A stretch of DNA of 64,000 nt, taken from contig NC_081414.1 of the NCBI RefSeq assembly GCF_030272615.1, forward strand, positions 782,416,119-782,480,118. Direction: 5' to 3'. Positions 12,479-24,559 of this stretch are shown here, one piece after another (the stretch's first letter is position 1; the number at the start of each line of letters is the position of its first letter). The stretch is from Cryptomeria japonica. Lineage: Eukaryota > Streptophyta > Pinopsida > Cupressales > Cupressaceae. Position numbers and translations under genes: made by a program. Below the pieces are notes generated by a model that was given only the letters and a program-made list of their open reading frames with translations, made no database searches and was not told where the DNA came from.

Positions 12479-14050
12479 TTACTTCCCCCTTGGAAAGCAA
12501 TGGGCCCCATTGCATCAACACTTTGAATGAGAAGAGGAAAATGTTCTTGAAGCTGCTCTTTGGTAAACCACTTTCCTTGTTGAGCAATCTACCCTGCTCG
12601 AACCACTTTGTATAAGTAAATTTGTTGTTGTTTGAGTGTTTTCACCATGGTGTTCACAATTTGATCCTATTGGAATGGGGTAGTTGCATTTGGATTCAAT
12701 TCTGTAGTGGAGATTGTTTCTGCCACATCTGCAACATCTAATAGTGGAGGAAAATATGGCTTCAAGAGTTCCACATTGAAGACTGGATGAAGACCCCAAA
12801 ATGGAGGTAAATTAAGCTCAAAAGAATTATCACCAACTTGCTTGATGATGGTGTATGGCCCATAACGCAGAGGACAAAGCTTTCTATTGGCACCCTACAA
12901 CCATTCCTTCTGGATATGCAACCACACCTTGTCCCTGAAAATTATGAGGAGTACGATGCTCATCATGTCTCTCCTTATACTTCTTATTGGTGTGTTCCAA
13001 AATTTCATGAACTTGTTGTTGTAGATGATGAATTCTATCGATGAACTAGGCTGCCTTATCTTCTTCCTTACCAACATGTGGAACCAGATCAGGTTGAATA
13101 AGTGGTATGGCAATGTCCATGGGTACAAGTGGCTAATAACCAAGGCAAACCTCAAATGGGTTGTGGCCAGTTGAACTGTGAATTGCCATGTTGTAGCTAT
13201 GCTAAACATATGGAAGACTTTCATCCCATGTGCAGGGATGTTTTGAATGGTACATTCGTAGGATGTGTATGATCATCCAATTCACTACCTCTGTTTGGCC
13301 ATCTGTTTGAGGGTGGAAAGCAATAGACTTTGTCAATTTTGTGTCCATATTTTCCCATAGTGTAGACCAAAACTTACTAAGAAACCTATTGTCTCTATTC
13401 GAGATAATGGTATTTGACAAACCAAAATGAACCCAAATGTATTCAAAGAATAGCTTTGCAGTGTCCTCTGTAGAAATGGTTTTTCTACATGCCACTATTA
13501 CTGCCATTTTCGAGAACCTATCTACCACAACATACACACAATCATGGCCTCTTTTGGTGGTAGGAAGACCAGACATAAATTCCATAGAAACTGAGTGCCA
13601 AGGTTTTTTAGGAATAGGAAGTGGTGAGTATAGCCCAAGTTTACGATTAATAGGTTTAGCAATAGCACATGTGGTACAGGCTTGAATATATGAAATAACA
13701 TCATTCCATAATTTTGTCTAGTAGAAATACTTCTGGAGTATAGCAGTAGTCTTACCTATACCAAAGTGACCAACAACCTTACTATAGTGAGCTTCCCATA
13801 TCAAATTTTTGCATTCTGCATTGGGCACATAGATTTGGCCAAGGTGACAAAGCATTCCATCCTGCAAATAGAAAGCATTCAGTTTCTATCCCTTCACTAA
13901 TTGATTATAAACATCTGCAAATTCAACATCGTTCTCATACAAGCAAGCCCAAGCTTCAGTTTGATGACCGACATGAGTTCAAAACCATACTTATGGTTGC
14001 AATTGGAGGCCTGCTCAAATAGTCTACTACATTGTTAGTACTTCCCTTCT
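12479..14050 (-). pseudogene. Gypsy integrase, main copy
   Basis: The integrase core is at 13202-13585: the first catalytic Asp in VVVDRFSKMAVIVAC, the second region reading ISNRDNRFLSKFW, and HPQTDGQTEVVNWMI with the Glu. An upstream zinc-binding part lies near 13700-13960, and a C-terminal part, possibly chromodomain-like, near 12500-12900. Frame changes separate the pieces. In the family this protein joins element cDNA to the chromosome. Confidence 0.83.
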
Positions 14051-15530
14051 TGTGGCGAATATTGAGGTGAAATTGTTGAAGATATGCTGTTCATCATTGA
14101 TGTCAATCATTCTGCAAATTCCCTTGTGTTTGCAAAAATTGAAGGGGTTTGTGATCTATATGGATGACAGTCTCCTTACCCAAAATGTAATGTTTCCACT
14201 ACTTATAGGCTTGAACAATATCATACAGTTCCTTTTCATAAGTAGCATATTGACACATTGTATCAAAAAAAGTCTGACTGTGATATGCAATTGGTTGACC
14301 ATGCTACATGAAGACCACCCTAGAGCATATTCTGATGCATCTATTTGTATTTCAAATGACTATTGCAGGCCAGGAGAGATAAAATTGGTGCAGAACATAA
14401 CGTTCATTTTAGCCCCTCGAATGCTTCTTGTTGAGCACTTGTCCATTTAAAATTTTCATGTGTCTACCCCCCTCAATGACTGATTTAGAGGCCAAGATAG
14501 ATGGGAAAATCGCAACACAAATCTGTGATAAAAGTTTGCCGACCCAAGAAAACTTAGTAACTCTGTGAGATTTCTAGGAGACGGCCAGTCCTTAATCACT
14601 TGTATCTTCTCTTGATCAACATGGACACCTTCACTATCAATAACATATCCTAAGTATCTGATACTTTGCATATCAAAGGAGCACTTTTCTTTGTTTGCAT
14701 AAAGTGCATGATCTTGTAAGGTTGAGAGAATTTTTTCCACATGTTGCAAATGTTCCTCCCAAGTTTTGCTGAAGATGAGTATGTCATCAAGATATACCAC
14801 CATGACGGACTCAATGAATGGTCTAAGCGTATCATTCATCATTCTCATGAATGTCGCTGGAGCATTTGTTAGACTGAAAGGCATCACTAGCCATTCAAAC
14901 AATCCCTCTTTAAATTTGAAATTTGTCTTCCACACATCGGCTAATTCAATTGGTACTTGATGGTACCTTGATTTGAAATCAATTTTGGTGAAGAATTGGG
15001 CCCCTCTAAGCTGGTCCAAGAGGTCATCTATCTGGGGAAGTGGATACCTATTTTTGACTGAAATTGTATTCAAGGCCCTATAGTCAATACAAAGTCTCTA
15101 GGTTCCATCCTTTTTCTTTGCTAGAACAATGGGGCTATCACAGGGTGATGCACTTGGACGAATATGTCCCTTCTTAATCAATTCTTGTATTTGCCTCTTA
15201 AACTCAATACTTTCTAATACTAACCTATGGTAGACTAGCTCATTAGGTAAAGGAGTTATTGGTATCAAATCAATAGTATGTCTCACTTTGCACTGTGTAG
15301 GTACCCTAGTTGGTAAATTAAATAGATTTTCATATTTCATCAAAATTTGATCCATGGATATTTTCTGCAGTGTTGTGGTGTTTGTGATGGTATGGGAATT
15401 ATAAACTGATTTCCTTTCTTCTTCAGAACTAATCATCAATAAAATGAATGTTCCCATTTTGGCAACCAACCTCTTACATTGCTTGACACTAATCAAAGAG
15501 GTAGTGTATGTAGGGCTTACCTTTGGTATT
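14051..15530 (-). pseudogene. Gypsy reverse transcriptase and RNase H
   Basis: The best-preserved part is 14456-15073 (205 codons): NTISVKNRYPLPQIDDLLDQL, then FTKIDFKSRYHQVPI, FEWLVMPFSLTNAPATFMRMM and the catalytic box VVYLDDILIFS, followed by the thumb (YLGYVIDSEGVHVDQEKIQ). The upstream frame 15098-15496 ends LIKKGHIRPSASPCDSPIVL, and a stop splits it from the next segment. Near 14060-14440 the RNase H part is readable only in pieces. The YLDD box is intact although the frame around it is not. Confidence 0.87.
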
Positions 15531-16920
15531 TAGTATTTCTGCTCACCTAATCTTATGGTCACACTATGAGGCTTGGACTCATAAACACCATGTCGCTGGT
15601 ACATATATGGTTATCCCAATAGAACATCACAAACACCTATGGGAGCCACATCATAGATTACCTCATCTTTGAAAGGCTTTATGGAGTATGAAAGGTGACA
15701 CTGCTGGTGCACTTGGATATCTCTTCCTTGACTAACCCATCCCATTGAATAGGGTTGCAGGTGGGTTGTTGTTTTCAGATTCAGTCTCTTCACAGTCTCT
15801 ACTAATATTAGGTTCTTTTGACTTTCGCTATCAATGATAAAGTGTAGGGCTTTTCCTTTGACCCACATTTGTGAATGGAACAATCTCTCCTTATCCTCCT
15901 GGGACAATATCCTTGTAGTAGCTACCGTGGCATATGGATCAACCTCAATGACCTGTTCATGATTTCCTTCTGTGCAAGTTTCTGCTACCTTAGATTCTAC
16001 CTTATCTTCACGTGTCTCCATCACTAAGCTTTTTATGGTTCTGCAATCTTTTGTATTATGCAAGGGACTCTTATGGAATTCACACCACATACCATTTTCT
16101 TGTGTCTTCTTCATACTCCATGTCTTTTTTGTTGGTGAATTGGGAGAGGGGTCCTTAGAGGTTTATTTCCATGTAGTTATTCCACATTCACCCTTCCATC
16201 CGTTGTTTGCAAAATTATTCCTCCTTCCTTTTTGTTTGAATTTCTCCTCAATTTTGGTAGCAAATTTATATGCACTAGGTAAAGTCTCTATGTTTAGGAA
16301 TTCCATTTCGGTTTGGATGTACCTATGGAGTCCACTTTGATATTTTAAAACTTAGTGCTTCTCACAATCTTTGATTCCAAGCTTTGTTGCTAAGGTGTGA
16401 AACAGATTAGTATATTCCTTAATAGTTTGGTCCTTCTTTTGTCGAAGCAATTGCCACTGTATATATTTTTGTTCATATGTATCAATAGGAAAATATTCTT
16501 CCTTTATGTGCTCCATGAATTCTCCCCATGTGGGTTTTTGATCAAAAATAAAAGTGCTACCATTTTCTGCTGCCTTGGATGCTAACTTTGCTTCCCACAA
16601 ATCTTTCACATGATTTTTAGCTTTGAGGAGAGAGAAAGTTATCTTCTCTTCATCTAAAAACTAATTGACAGAGAAATATCTTTCCAGCTTTTAAACCCAA
16701 TCATCAACAGCATCTACATCAATCTTTCCTTAAAATGTGGGTATATCAAAATTCACTTGCACTTTGAATGGCATATACCCTATGAATGGTGGGTTTGCTT
16801 GTGACCCGTGACTGTCTAGCATTTGCTTGAATTGCTCCATAATTTCTTCACATTATTTTGTTAGTGCATCTGCAACTAATGCTTTAATGTTATCGTTGGT
16901 CTACAACTTAGCCATCTGCA
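15531..16920 (-). pseudogene. Gypsy gag and protease
   Basis: 16352-16609 encodes a retrotransposon gag segment (FMEHIKEEYFPIDTYEQKYI). 15611-16114 holds a zinc-finger-like CEFHKSPLHNTKDC followed by the aspartic protease (FIIDSESQKNLILVETVKRL), where the usual D-S-G reads D-S-E. Stops separate the segments. No intact gag start could be assigned. Confidence 0.78.
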
Positions 16921-17035
16921 ATTGTGTGTGTCTCAAAGGAAGGTAGTCTTAAGGATTCCTTGTTTCCAACCCCAATCTTTGATATGTTGATCACGTGTGA
17001 TATGACATACAGGAGTGAACTTTCTCTAGTACCAC

Positions 17036-17528
17036 TGATTCGAATTATGGATTCGGATGACAACACTTGAGTGAGAACCTACGGTATTGTAAATTCTGTT
17101 TACAAGAACCAGAAAGCATAGAATTGAAGCAAGCCAAAAAGTAATCTATTCCATTTGAAAATCCAACATATAGAAGTTCATGAGATTCCAAGGGTCACAA
17201 AAACCCCTTGAGAATCAAAGTCTAATAGTCACATTTGTTTATTACATAATACAATCTAAAAACTACAAAAATTTCAAAAAAACCTATATGAAATTTTATC
17301 CTAACCTTAACTAGGCATAACTGTCTACTCGAAACTCGAAATTATGAGCCGTTTAACTTGTTGGAAAGGTCTCCAAGAGTTGTAGGAAAAATCTTGAAAG
17401 TACCTTTCGCCACTTTCACAGGCTAAAAATGCCCTGAAGGCCTTCAAAAATGCCATTTACTAATGTCTAGAAAAACTAAAAAAATACAAAAAATACTTTT
17501 TCAACTATTTCAGATTTTCTTCTAATCA
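17036..17528 (-). repeat. Outer 5' LTR of the Gypsy element
   Basis: 493 bp, TGATTCGAATTATGG to CTTCTAATCA. Just inside it (17022-17035) the minus strand reads GTGGTACTAGAGAAAG, a possible primer-binding site that resembles TGGTATCAGAG with two changes. The flanking GAGGT at 17529-17533 duplicates 9818-9822. Confidence 0.9.
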
Positions 17529-17533
17529 GAGGT

Positions 17534-17700
17534 AGTGCATGGATGCTAATTTGTTTCTTGTATATTTTAGAGTTTACATAGAAAATAAATAAACTATGCA
17601 ATGAAGGACATACCTGAAGTAGTTACATCAATTCGAAGTCTGAGAGATTAGTACAAGATTAGTGCAAGATTAGTGCCCAAAAGACTATACGATCTGCAAC
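17534..17700. repeat. Upstream flank of kinase fragment 1, duplicated at 19729-19835
   Basis: It begins 'agtgcatggatgctaa' and contains 'cctgaagtag', 'catcaattc' and 'gagattagtacaagattagtgc'. The same phrases in the same order occur after 19729, there with about 50 fewer bases. This is the region just upstream of both kinase fragments and shows that they are duplicates. Confidence 0.75.
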
Positions 17701-18059
17701 TTGACAAAAAGACTATCAAAATGCAAAATGATGTTAAAAATAAGGGACTAGAGTCCCACCAAGCATGCCAAAATGTGTAAGCTAAAATTTAAAAGATTAA
17801 AACTATTGTAAAACCAACAAAGATTCAACAACATAAAAGCCTAGTTCTACAATGAAATCCACCATACACCAATGACGAACCTAAAATATGCAAAACACAA
17901 AGTTATGAAATATTATAACATTCACATGCTTAGTAGGGTTTGATTTTGTTTGATATGATTTCTCTTAGACTTTATGTTATGCACAAGAGCTCAACAAAGA
18001 ATAAATTATGGTTGTATAGCTGCTTGAGTGATTGATTCCATGAAGATTGATTAGATGCC
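17701..18059. other. Gene-free stretch
   Basis: A-rich sequence with no recognisable coding motif or repeat boundary. Confidence 0.4.
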
Positions 18060-18455
18060 TTAGTTAGGGTTATGAAAGGATAAAGGAATCCCTTTATATA
18101 CAAAACACCTTAGAAAATGGATAGATAAGATTAAAGGATGAAATGATAAATGGTCAGCTAGGATTAAAGGGTAGATAGTAGAGATGAGAAAACTTAGAGA
18201 GGTGGTTAAAGGCAAATTAAGAGATGAATGGCAAGTGTAATGGAGGGAAAAATCTAATGAATTAATTAAATAACTAAAGATCTATTTAATTAATAGAATA
18301 AGTGGGACCAATTAAATAAATAAAATAATTAGTTAATTTTGGGGGAAAATAATTTAAATAAATAAAAATCTATTTAATTAATAGAAGGCTTAGGATAAAA
18401 TAATTATATAATAAAATATTTATTTAATTATGCTAGGATAATTTTAGGTGTCTAT
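18060..18455 (-). repeat. AT-rich LTR-like repeat with ATTAATTA blocks
   Basis: Read on the minus strand it starts with TAGACACCTAAAATTATCC, continues through blocks of 'aattaatt', and reaches a 'tttatata' motif near 18095 (plus-strand numbering). The same order, on the plus strand, is seen at 44312-44990. Probably an LTR remnant of one family in opposite orientation; its exact ends are unclear. Confidence 0.45.
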
Positions 18456-19380
18456 AGGTGGTATAACTATTATTATGTATTATGTTGATTATATTATCAT
18501 CATAGGACATAACATGAATGAAATTAGTAAATAAGGTTAAATTTTGAAACATACATTTGAGATGATAGATCTTATTTCTCTATATTACTTTCTTAGCATC
18601 TAGGTATAGTAGCTCGAGATGATGGAATTTATCTCTCTCAAGCAAGGCATTCTTTCTAGTTGATGACAAATTCTAGGATTAAAAATTATATGATTATTTA
18701 TCAGTTAGTTACTCCATGATTAAAGTGGACTAAGGACATCGAAGGTGAGCATGATGATCATACTTTATACAAGCAATCTATTGCTCCCGTTATATACTTT
18801 AGTCACACTTGACTAAATATTTCTCTTATAGTATGTGTGTTTTCAAGGTTTTTGATTTCTCCTCAAGTTTCATATTATATGGTAGAAAAATATTAATATA
18901 TAAATAAGATAATTTGACTATGGATATTATTATTATTCTCTTAGAGAACTGATACTAGCAATATATCTTGATTTAGATCGTATGTTGTGTAGATGACTAA
19001 AAATATACCATTAGTTGTAGCTCCATTTTATGTATAGTAAGAGGTAATCTAATATTTCTTTATCAACTACCTAAGCTATGAATATAATAGTGAATTAGGT
19101 AGCTAAAGAAATAACTTGTTACGGGATAATTCTTTAATATTCAAATAATATTGAACATGGTCTTCTTTACTTCTTTGTGGTAATCAAAATGTTATCTAAG
19201 AATTAAATGCGTCATGCTAGAACAAAACATATAGACATCTATCACCATTATATCAGTGATTGCGTCCAACAATATGTGATTCATGCTTAGTATTGTAGCA
19301 CATAGAACTAGATGGTTGATCTTTTCACCAAGGCTTTATGGGAGACTAGATTTGTATATCTTAAAGTATTTCAAAAATAT
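18456..19380 (+). pseudogene. Copia reverse transcriptase to RNase H relic
   Basis: In several plus-strand frames the order of a Copia C-terminus is readable: a YYVDYIIIIGHNMNEI segment that matches the YVDD region (near 18470-18530), a FEMIDLISLYYFLSI piece, a 'DDGIYLSQARHSF' piece near 18610-18660, and near 19215-19375 RTKHIDIYHHY followed by VDLFTKALWETRFVYL. Stops and frameshifts are frequent and no LTRs were found, so this is an old fragment. Confidence 0.72.
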
Positions 19381-19439
19381 GAGAAGTGAAATGATTATTT
19401 GATGTCTACCGTTATATTAGTGAATAAATTATTTTAAGC

Positions 19440-19723
19440 CGTTATCGCAGCTAGTGATCCTTTCTTGCCAATATCAGTCCACCAAACTGACCGGCCCTTT
19501 GTATCAAGCAATTTGAGATGACCGTCTCTCAAACTATCGCTTTCTGGGAGATTGATAAATACCAAATGCCAATATACCGATTATAATTCGTTGCTTGGGA
19601 CTGATTTCCAGTGAGCGAAGCCGCCAATCGAAGCGTATCGCCACCATCCAAAGTTATACCATTGCAATTATGCACTGCAATACTAACAGTTATGGCTAAG
19701 AAGAATAAACACTTCAACGCCAT
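19440..19723 (-). pseudogene. G-type lectin S-receptor kinase fragment 2 (N-terminus only)
   Basis: It starts MALKCLFFLAITVSIAVHNC and aligns with the intact kinase at 51238 and with fragment 1. It lacks about 15 codons between TGNQ and NRYIGIWY that fragment 1 keeps. It shares with fragment 1 the same deletion just after ISQK, then continues in another frame through DGHLKLLDTKGRSVWW and KKGSLAAITA, ending near 19440. The sequence before its ATG (19724-19835) is uninterrupted and preserves the target site that the Gypsy element used in the other copy. Confidence 0.88.
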
Positions 19724-19835
19724 TGAGGTAGTGCATGGATGCTAAGTTTACATGCCTGAAGTAGTTCCATCAATTCTAGTCTCAGAGATTAGTACAAGAT
19801 TAGTGCACCAATCAATTCTTGAATGGAATGGCACT

Positions 19836-21600
19836 TATTTTCATCAATAGATGTTTTGGTCGTTACGTACCAAAAGACTATTATTAGTGCAAACAGCTAC
19901 TTTTGTTCCTTATTCTTTTTTTTTAGATAAGATTTTCTTTTCTCAACAAAAATAGTGTGAACAAATTCTTTTGATTTCTTTCTTTTCAATAGAAATAATT
20001 TCAATAGCCTTCACCAACTGTAAGACGTAAAATGCGTCAACATATTTCTAGAAGGAATCTCATTCAACGGAGCACTAGGGGGAATCAAATACGGAAAAAG
20101 ATTTAACAGCGCACTGAAAGTAATTTTTATAATAAGTCTTCACGACTGAAAGTAATTTGAGTCTTTTCTAAATGGACATGTATCGCGTAAGTCCAGTCAT
20201 CTGTGCCAGTCGTGAGACGAACGTAGGGATGAACGCGAATACAGAATCTTTTGTATATTTTGACGAAGATGATTTCCATCTACAACTGGAATTTGAACCC
20301 ACAAGTTCAATGGTCAATTTGATAGAAGAAAATAATTATAGTAATAAAGTTATTATAAGTAAATTTTTTAGTAGATGAAAATTTTATTTTCAATTTTTTA
20401 AAACAATAAATAAGAGAAACAAATTTTTATAGTAAGGTGGTAAATAATAATTAGAATTAAAAATAATGTATTATAAGTAAAATTTGTTTTCTTTAAAGCT
20501 TGTTAGAATTGAAGTATATGATGTGTGTAATTTTTAATTGAGCATTTTCATTTTTTGAATATTATTGTACTTTTGAGGGTGTGTTTCATTTGAAATACAT
20601 TTCTTCATAAAATTTCAAAGTTTCTTTCATGAAAGAGCAATTGGTTCTGTGGTACAAAATCTCACTAGCTATAAGAAAGTTCTAGGTTTTGATGTCAACC
20701 TATTCAATATTCTCATTAATTACTTATTGGTATGGATTGTGTGTAAAATTGTTATTGACCATTTGGTGTTGAGATCATAATTAATAATAGCAATTAAGTA
20801 ATCTCACTAATATCCATAAACATTGTTAAAGGTAAAAACTAAATTTGTAGAACATCAAGAAAACATTAAAGATGAGAAGGAAATCAATATGACATCAAAT
20901 TATTTACAAGTATTTCCATTCAATGCTTGTTAGTGTTATGGAACTTTTCTCCCATTAAAATATAATTAAATAAATAAATTTAGTGAAGGAATTAATATGT
21001 AATAAATCCAATAGAAGATAAGAAGATGCAAAAAAAAGAAAAAAATAATTAGTTACAGGATTTAATAGAGGTTATAAAATCCTAATATATTAGAGCGAAT
21101 TCTTATCATAGAATTATAAATTAAAATGTTAAAATATAATTTATGAATTGTTGTGATAGTTGGAACCTCACAAGTTAGTCTATCATTGAAATGCATAAAG
21201 TAAACCTAAAGGGATATAAGAATTTTTCTTGGATTGCTCAAGGAAGGATGATTAGTTTGGAAAGTTGTGAAAATTTGAGAAGGTAAACATAGAGTGTTAG
21301 GTACCAAGTACAGTTGGAATTATCCTATATAGAGTTGTTTCTTGTAGGAACATGTATTTTGTTGTGTCCAAATATGAGGTAGTCCTAAAATGATCATAGG
21401 GTAAGAGGCTATACTATAGTTTCATCCTAAAGTGAGATATTATATCTAGATTTTGAAAACAAATATGTATCCCTAAGATATTATTTATGTCAAATAAACA
21501 ATATAATAATGTTATAGTTTTAGTTAATTTTTATTTTCAAGAGAATATAATTAACTATTCTGAATATATTAAACCAGGAGAGGCCCAAACCTTTATGTGA
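19836..21600. other. AT-rich DNA, no gene recognised
   Basis: It contains a 68-codon open frame at 20172-20378 (start MDMYRVSPVICASR) of slightly higher GC, but no family could be named and no supporting signal is seen. The rest is AT-rich with poly-A/T runs. Confidence 0.4.
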
Positions 21601-21639
21601 ACACAAAACTAGCAAGCGACAAAAACCAAGGACTCACAA

Positions 21640-22900
21640 GGTGTGAGGGACCAATACCCGAATGCCTACTACCATAAAGAAGAAAAAAACAATAGGCATC
21701 CAACACAACTAAGAAAACCAAAAAGAAAACAAGTAGAACCAACAAACCAAAAAGAAAAAAATTGGACACATCCCCGTCGAAGGCTCAAACAAATGGCCTA
21801 CCTAGTGGGCGTAAACAATAGCTTCATATCCTGGAAGGTCTCTTTGCCCTTTTTTGAAAAGGAGATCTTCCTATTAGAATCTTTCCCATAGGAGATGGTT
21901 GGGGAATCTGAGGTTGCCTTCACCTTAGATAAAGATGCTTCTAGCCCAATGGTAGTAGAGGACTCCAAATGACACTTCTTTTTTGCTCACCTCTTCATAA
22001 ATTCACCTTTTATGTCTTAGAGAGCAACAAAGTTCTTCTCGATTATCTCCATGTTTTGAGAAAACATATTCTTTATTTTCCATTTCATGGAGTCCTAATT
22101 ATGTTGTAATACCTCAACTACTTCCACCAAATACTTTGTGCCATTACCTCAATTTATTTTTTCATTAAGCTCCTTCACTATCTTCTCCAAACCTTCCCAT
22201 TTTTGAACCATTGCAACAAATTTACCTATTGCCAGACAAGAACCTTGGTCATTATCATCCATATCCCAACTAAATTCTCTAGCATCCGCTTCAATAAGGG
22301 CTTTGGTTCTATTGATTTTCTTATTTGCCACCTCAAATTATCCTAGAAGTCAATAAATGGTAGTTTAACGCATAGCGAGCCCCTCATAGAGTTCATTTGC
22401 TCTGCTTCAAAAGAGGGGAAATTGCTCCTTAATAAAAGTATTCATATGAGAAGAATGAGGGGAGCCAAGTGGGAGGATGGGAAGGAGGGGTAGCACTATT
22501 TTTTAAAGATTTGTCAAGGGTCCATTTAGACCTACTGGACCAAAAACTAGAAGTCATTTTCTTCTAATCTTGTCCAAAAATTATAGGATTTTTTATAGAG
22601 CTTTCACCAATAGGGAGCTGAGGTTTTTATTTTTATTTAGTACTCCTAGAAGGGTTAACCCAAGTGGGAAGCTTCTAGGACTTCGTAGTTTCTATAGAAT
22701 CAATCGGGTTGACCGATAACTGAAAACATTAGCCTAACTCAAAAGGATTAATGGTAGGGCCACTAGTTAGGGTTAAACCTAGTTGAAAATTATAAAGGCA
22801 TAGAATGAGACCTTGGTGCAAGGGGAGAGTTCCTTTAGATTTTTCCATTGCAATAGATTAAGAAATAGATGAGAACATCGACAAGGGAAATTTCATCTTG
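21640..22900 (-). pseudogene. Unidentified coding relic
   Basis: On the minus strand several pieces read like protein: 22149-22331 (INRTKALIEADAREFSW, then DDNDQGSCLAIGKFVAMVQKW) and a Lys/Ser-rich stretch near 21880-21980. Stops and frame changes interrupt it. I do not recognise the family. Its position next to LTR fragments suggests a retroelement-borne frame, but a decayed host gene is possible. Confidence 0.4.
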
Positions 22901-22966
22901 ATATCATACCATAAATTATTAAGCATGGGAAATTGTTGGGAGTGGAAGCACTTAAACCACCCATCC

Positions 22967-23410
22967 TGTTGGAAATAAAGAACACTGAGAATGGGGGGGG
23001 TGAATCAATGTTCTGCAAACTTTAACTTTATTGAATTTTACCTTCAACCATTTAATGCATATGAACAAAAGAATGATGCAAGAACATGAATAAATTAACC
23101 ACAACACCATAACACCAAGATTTGTACATGGAAAACCTAGTTAAGGGAAAAAACATAGTGGGGATGCGACCCATAAAATGAGTATACTCAAATATGAACT
23201 TTACAATGGAATCATCATGCATTCAAGCACACTACCTAGAGCTCACTACTCAAAAGAAGAAAGGGCTATAGCATCAGATGACTCACTGCCTTACAAAAGA
23301 GTTAGAAATGATTACAAGAGAGTTTTAGCTATTGTATAGCATCAATAAATGCCTAAGTATAGTTTTGGTTAAGCTCAATAATCAATATTTTCATACTCTG
23401 TGTTACATTA
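22967..23410 (-). repeat. LTR fragment
   Basis: It starts TGTTGGAAATAAAGAACACTG, continues to a run of eight G and 'tgaatcaatgtt', and carries the phrases 'aaacctagttaaggg' and 'gagctcactactcaaaag' found in neighbouring LTRs. It stops where the next LTR begins at 23411, so it was probably interrupted by that insertion. Confidence 0.6.
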
Positions 23411-24547
23411 TGTTGGAATCAATGAACATTGAGAGGGGGGTTGAATTAGTATTTTGGAATTCATAAATTTATTAAGTTGATTCTTTAACCATTGGATGCA
23501 AATAACTGAAAGAAAAGTACAGAAACATAAACTAATTAAACATGCAACCATAACACCAGATTTTTTACTCCGAAACCCAAAAGGGTAAAACCATGATGAG
23601 ATTTGAACAAAAAATATTATTATACTATGGCTAGTAGTAAAAAACTATTAGAAAAGTGGAATGTAGTTGCATTTAGCTACACTACCTAGAGCTCACTGCT
23701 CAATTGTAAAATAGGGCTACAACCCCGGAGGACTTACTATCCTACAAATGAAACATAGAAGAAAATAAAATGTTTGAACTAGAATATAGCATCTACAAAT
23801 GCTAGGAATCAGTTCTGATTAGGCTCAAGAATGATCTACTATCAGTGCTCTAAAAATATGCTTTGTTTAGCTCGGCTTCATGTACCAAATCATGAAAACT
23901 TAAGATGTGCATGTGAAACTGTGCGTAATCAATTCCAACATAATCTTATGTTCACACCATCACCTAAAATGATCATCCAAGTCAAACTTATATATCTGCA
24001 CCACTAAAAAGGATCTTGACTAAGTCAGCTTCATAAAACTATAATATGTGAAACATATAGTCTCATATCCTCTCAAACCATTACAAATCCATATACCGAA
24101 GTTAAAACATGTGATCATAAGCTTTCCATAAGTCAACCCAATTACCTCAAACCCATCATCATCCACTGGAATCACCTCAAGGAATCTGGACTACACACTA
24201 CAACATCACACATAATGATAACTTTGTTCTTCTTGCAATATTGGATACCAGACCAAGAAACTTGCACTAGAACCAACACTGAAGGATAGAATTGTATAAA
24301 AGGATACCTCACACATCCAATCACTACAACCAAAAATGCAATAGCAGAAATGAATGATGCTTACCATATTTATACACTATGTTCTACCTACCAAACTTAG
24401 CTAAGACTTTCAGTAATCCCAATCTCCATATACCAGATAGGATTACTAGGCCGAGTTGCCATCAATGACAACCCCTAAGTAATCTCCATGGATCTAACAT
24501 CATCAATCTTCACTGGAGAATAACCCAAACCATGTCTCTTGCTAACA
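23411..24547 (-). repeat. 3' LTR of the 23411-26673 element
   Basis: It starts TGTTGGAATCAATGAACATTG plus a G-run and 'ttgaattagt', and ends 'ttgctaaca'. On the inner side 'atctccccctttgacattg' is the minus-strand polypurine tract. A second similar tract occurs at 24680-24700. Confidence 0.72.
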
Positions 24548-24559
24548 ATCTCCCCCTTT

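Larger units (their letters stand above)
9823..17528 (-). mobile_element. Ty3/Gypsy retrotransposon with three LTRs
   Basis: The outer LTRs (9823-10312 and 17036-17528) begin TGATTYGAATTATGG and end in ATCA. They are flanked by a perfect 5-bp duplication GAGGT (9818-9822 and 17529-17533). Inside are a third, more divergent LTR (12019-12478) and two copies of the 3' internal region (integrase end). The complete internal region (12479-17035) encodes gag, protease, reverse transcriptase/RNase H and integrase on the minus strand, which is the Gypsy order. Stops and frame changes are present. The outer LTRs are closer to each other than to the middle one. Confidence 0.9.

Noticed and set aside
20172-20378. 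68-codon frame near the second kinase fragment
   Set aside because: Start context and composition are unremarkable, and no homology or neighbouring signal was seen.
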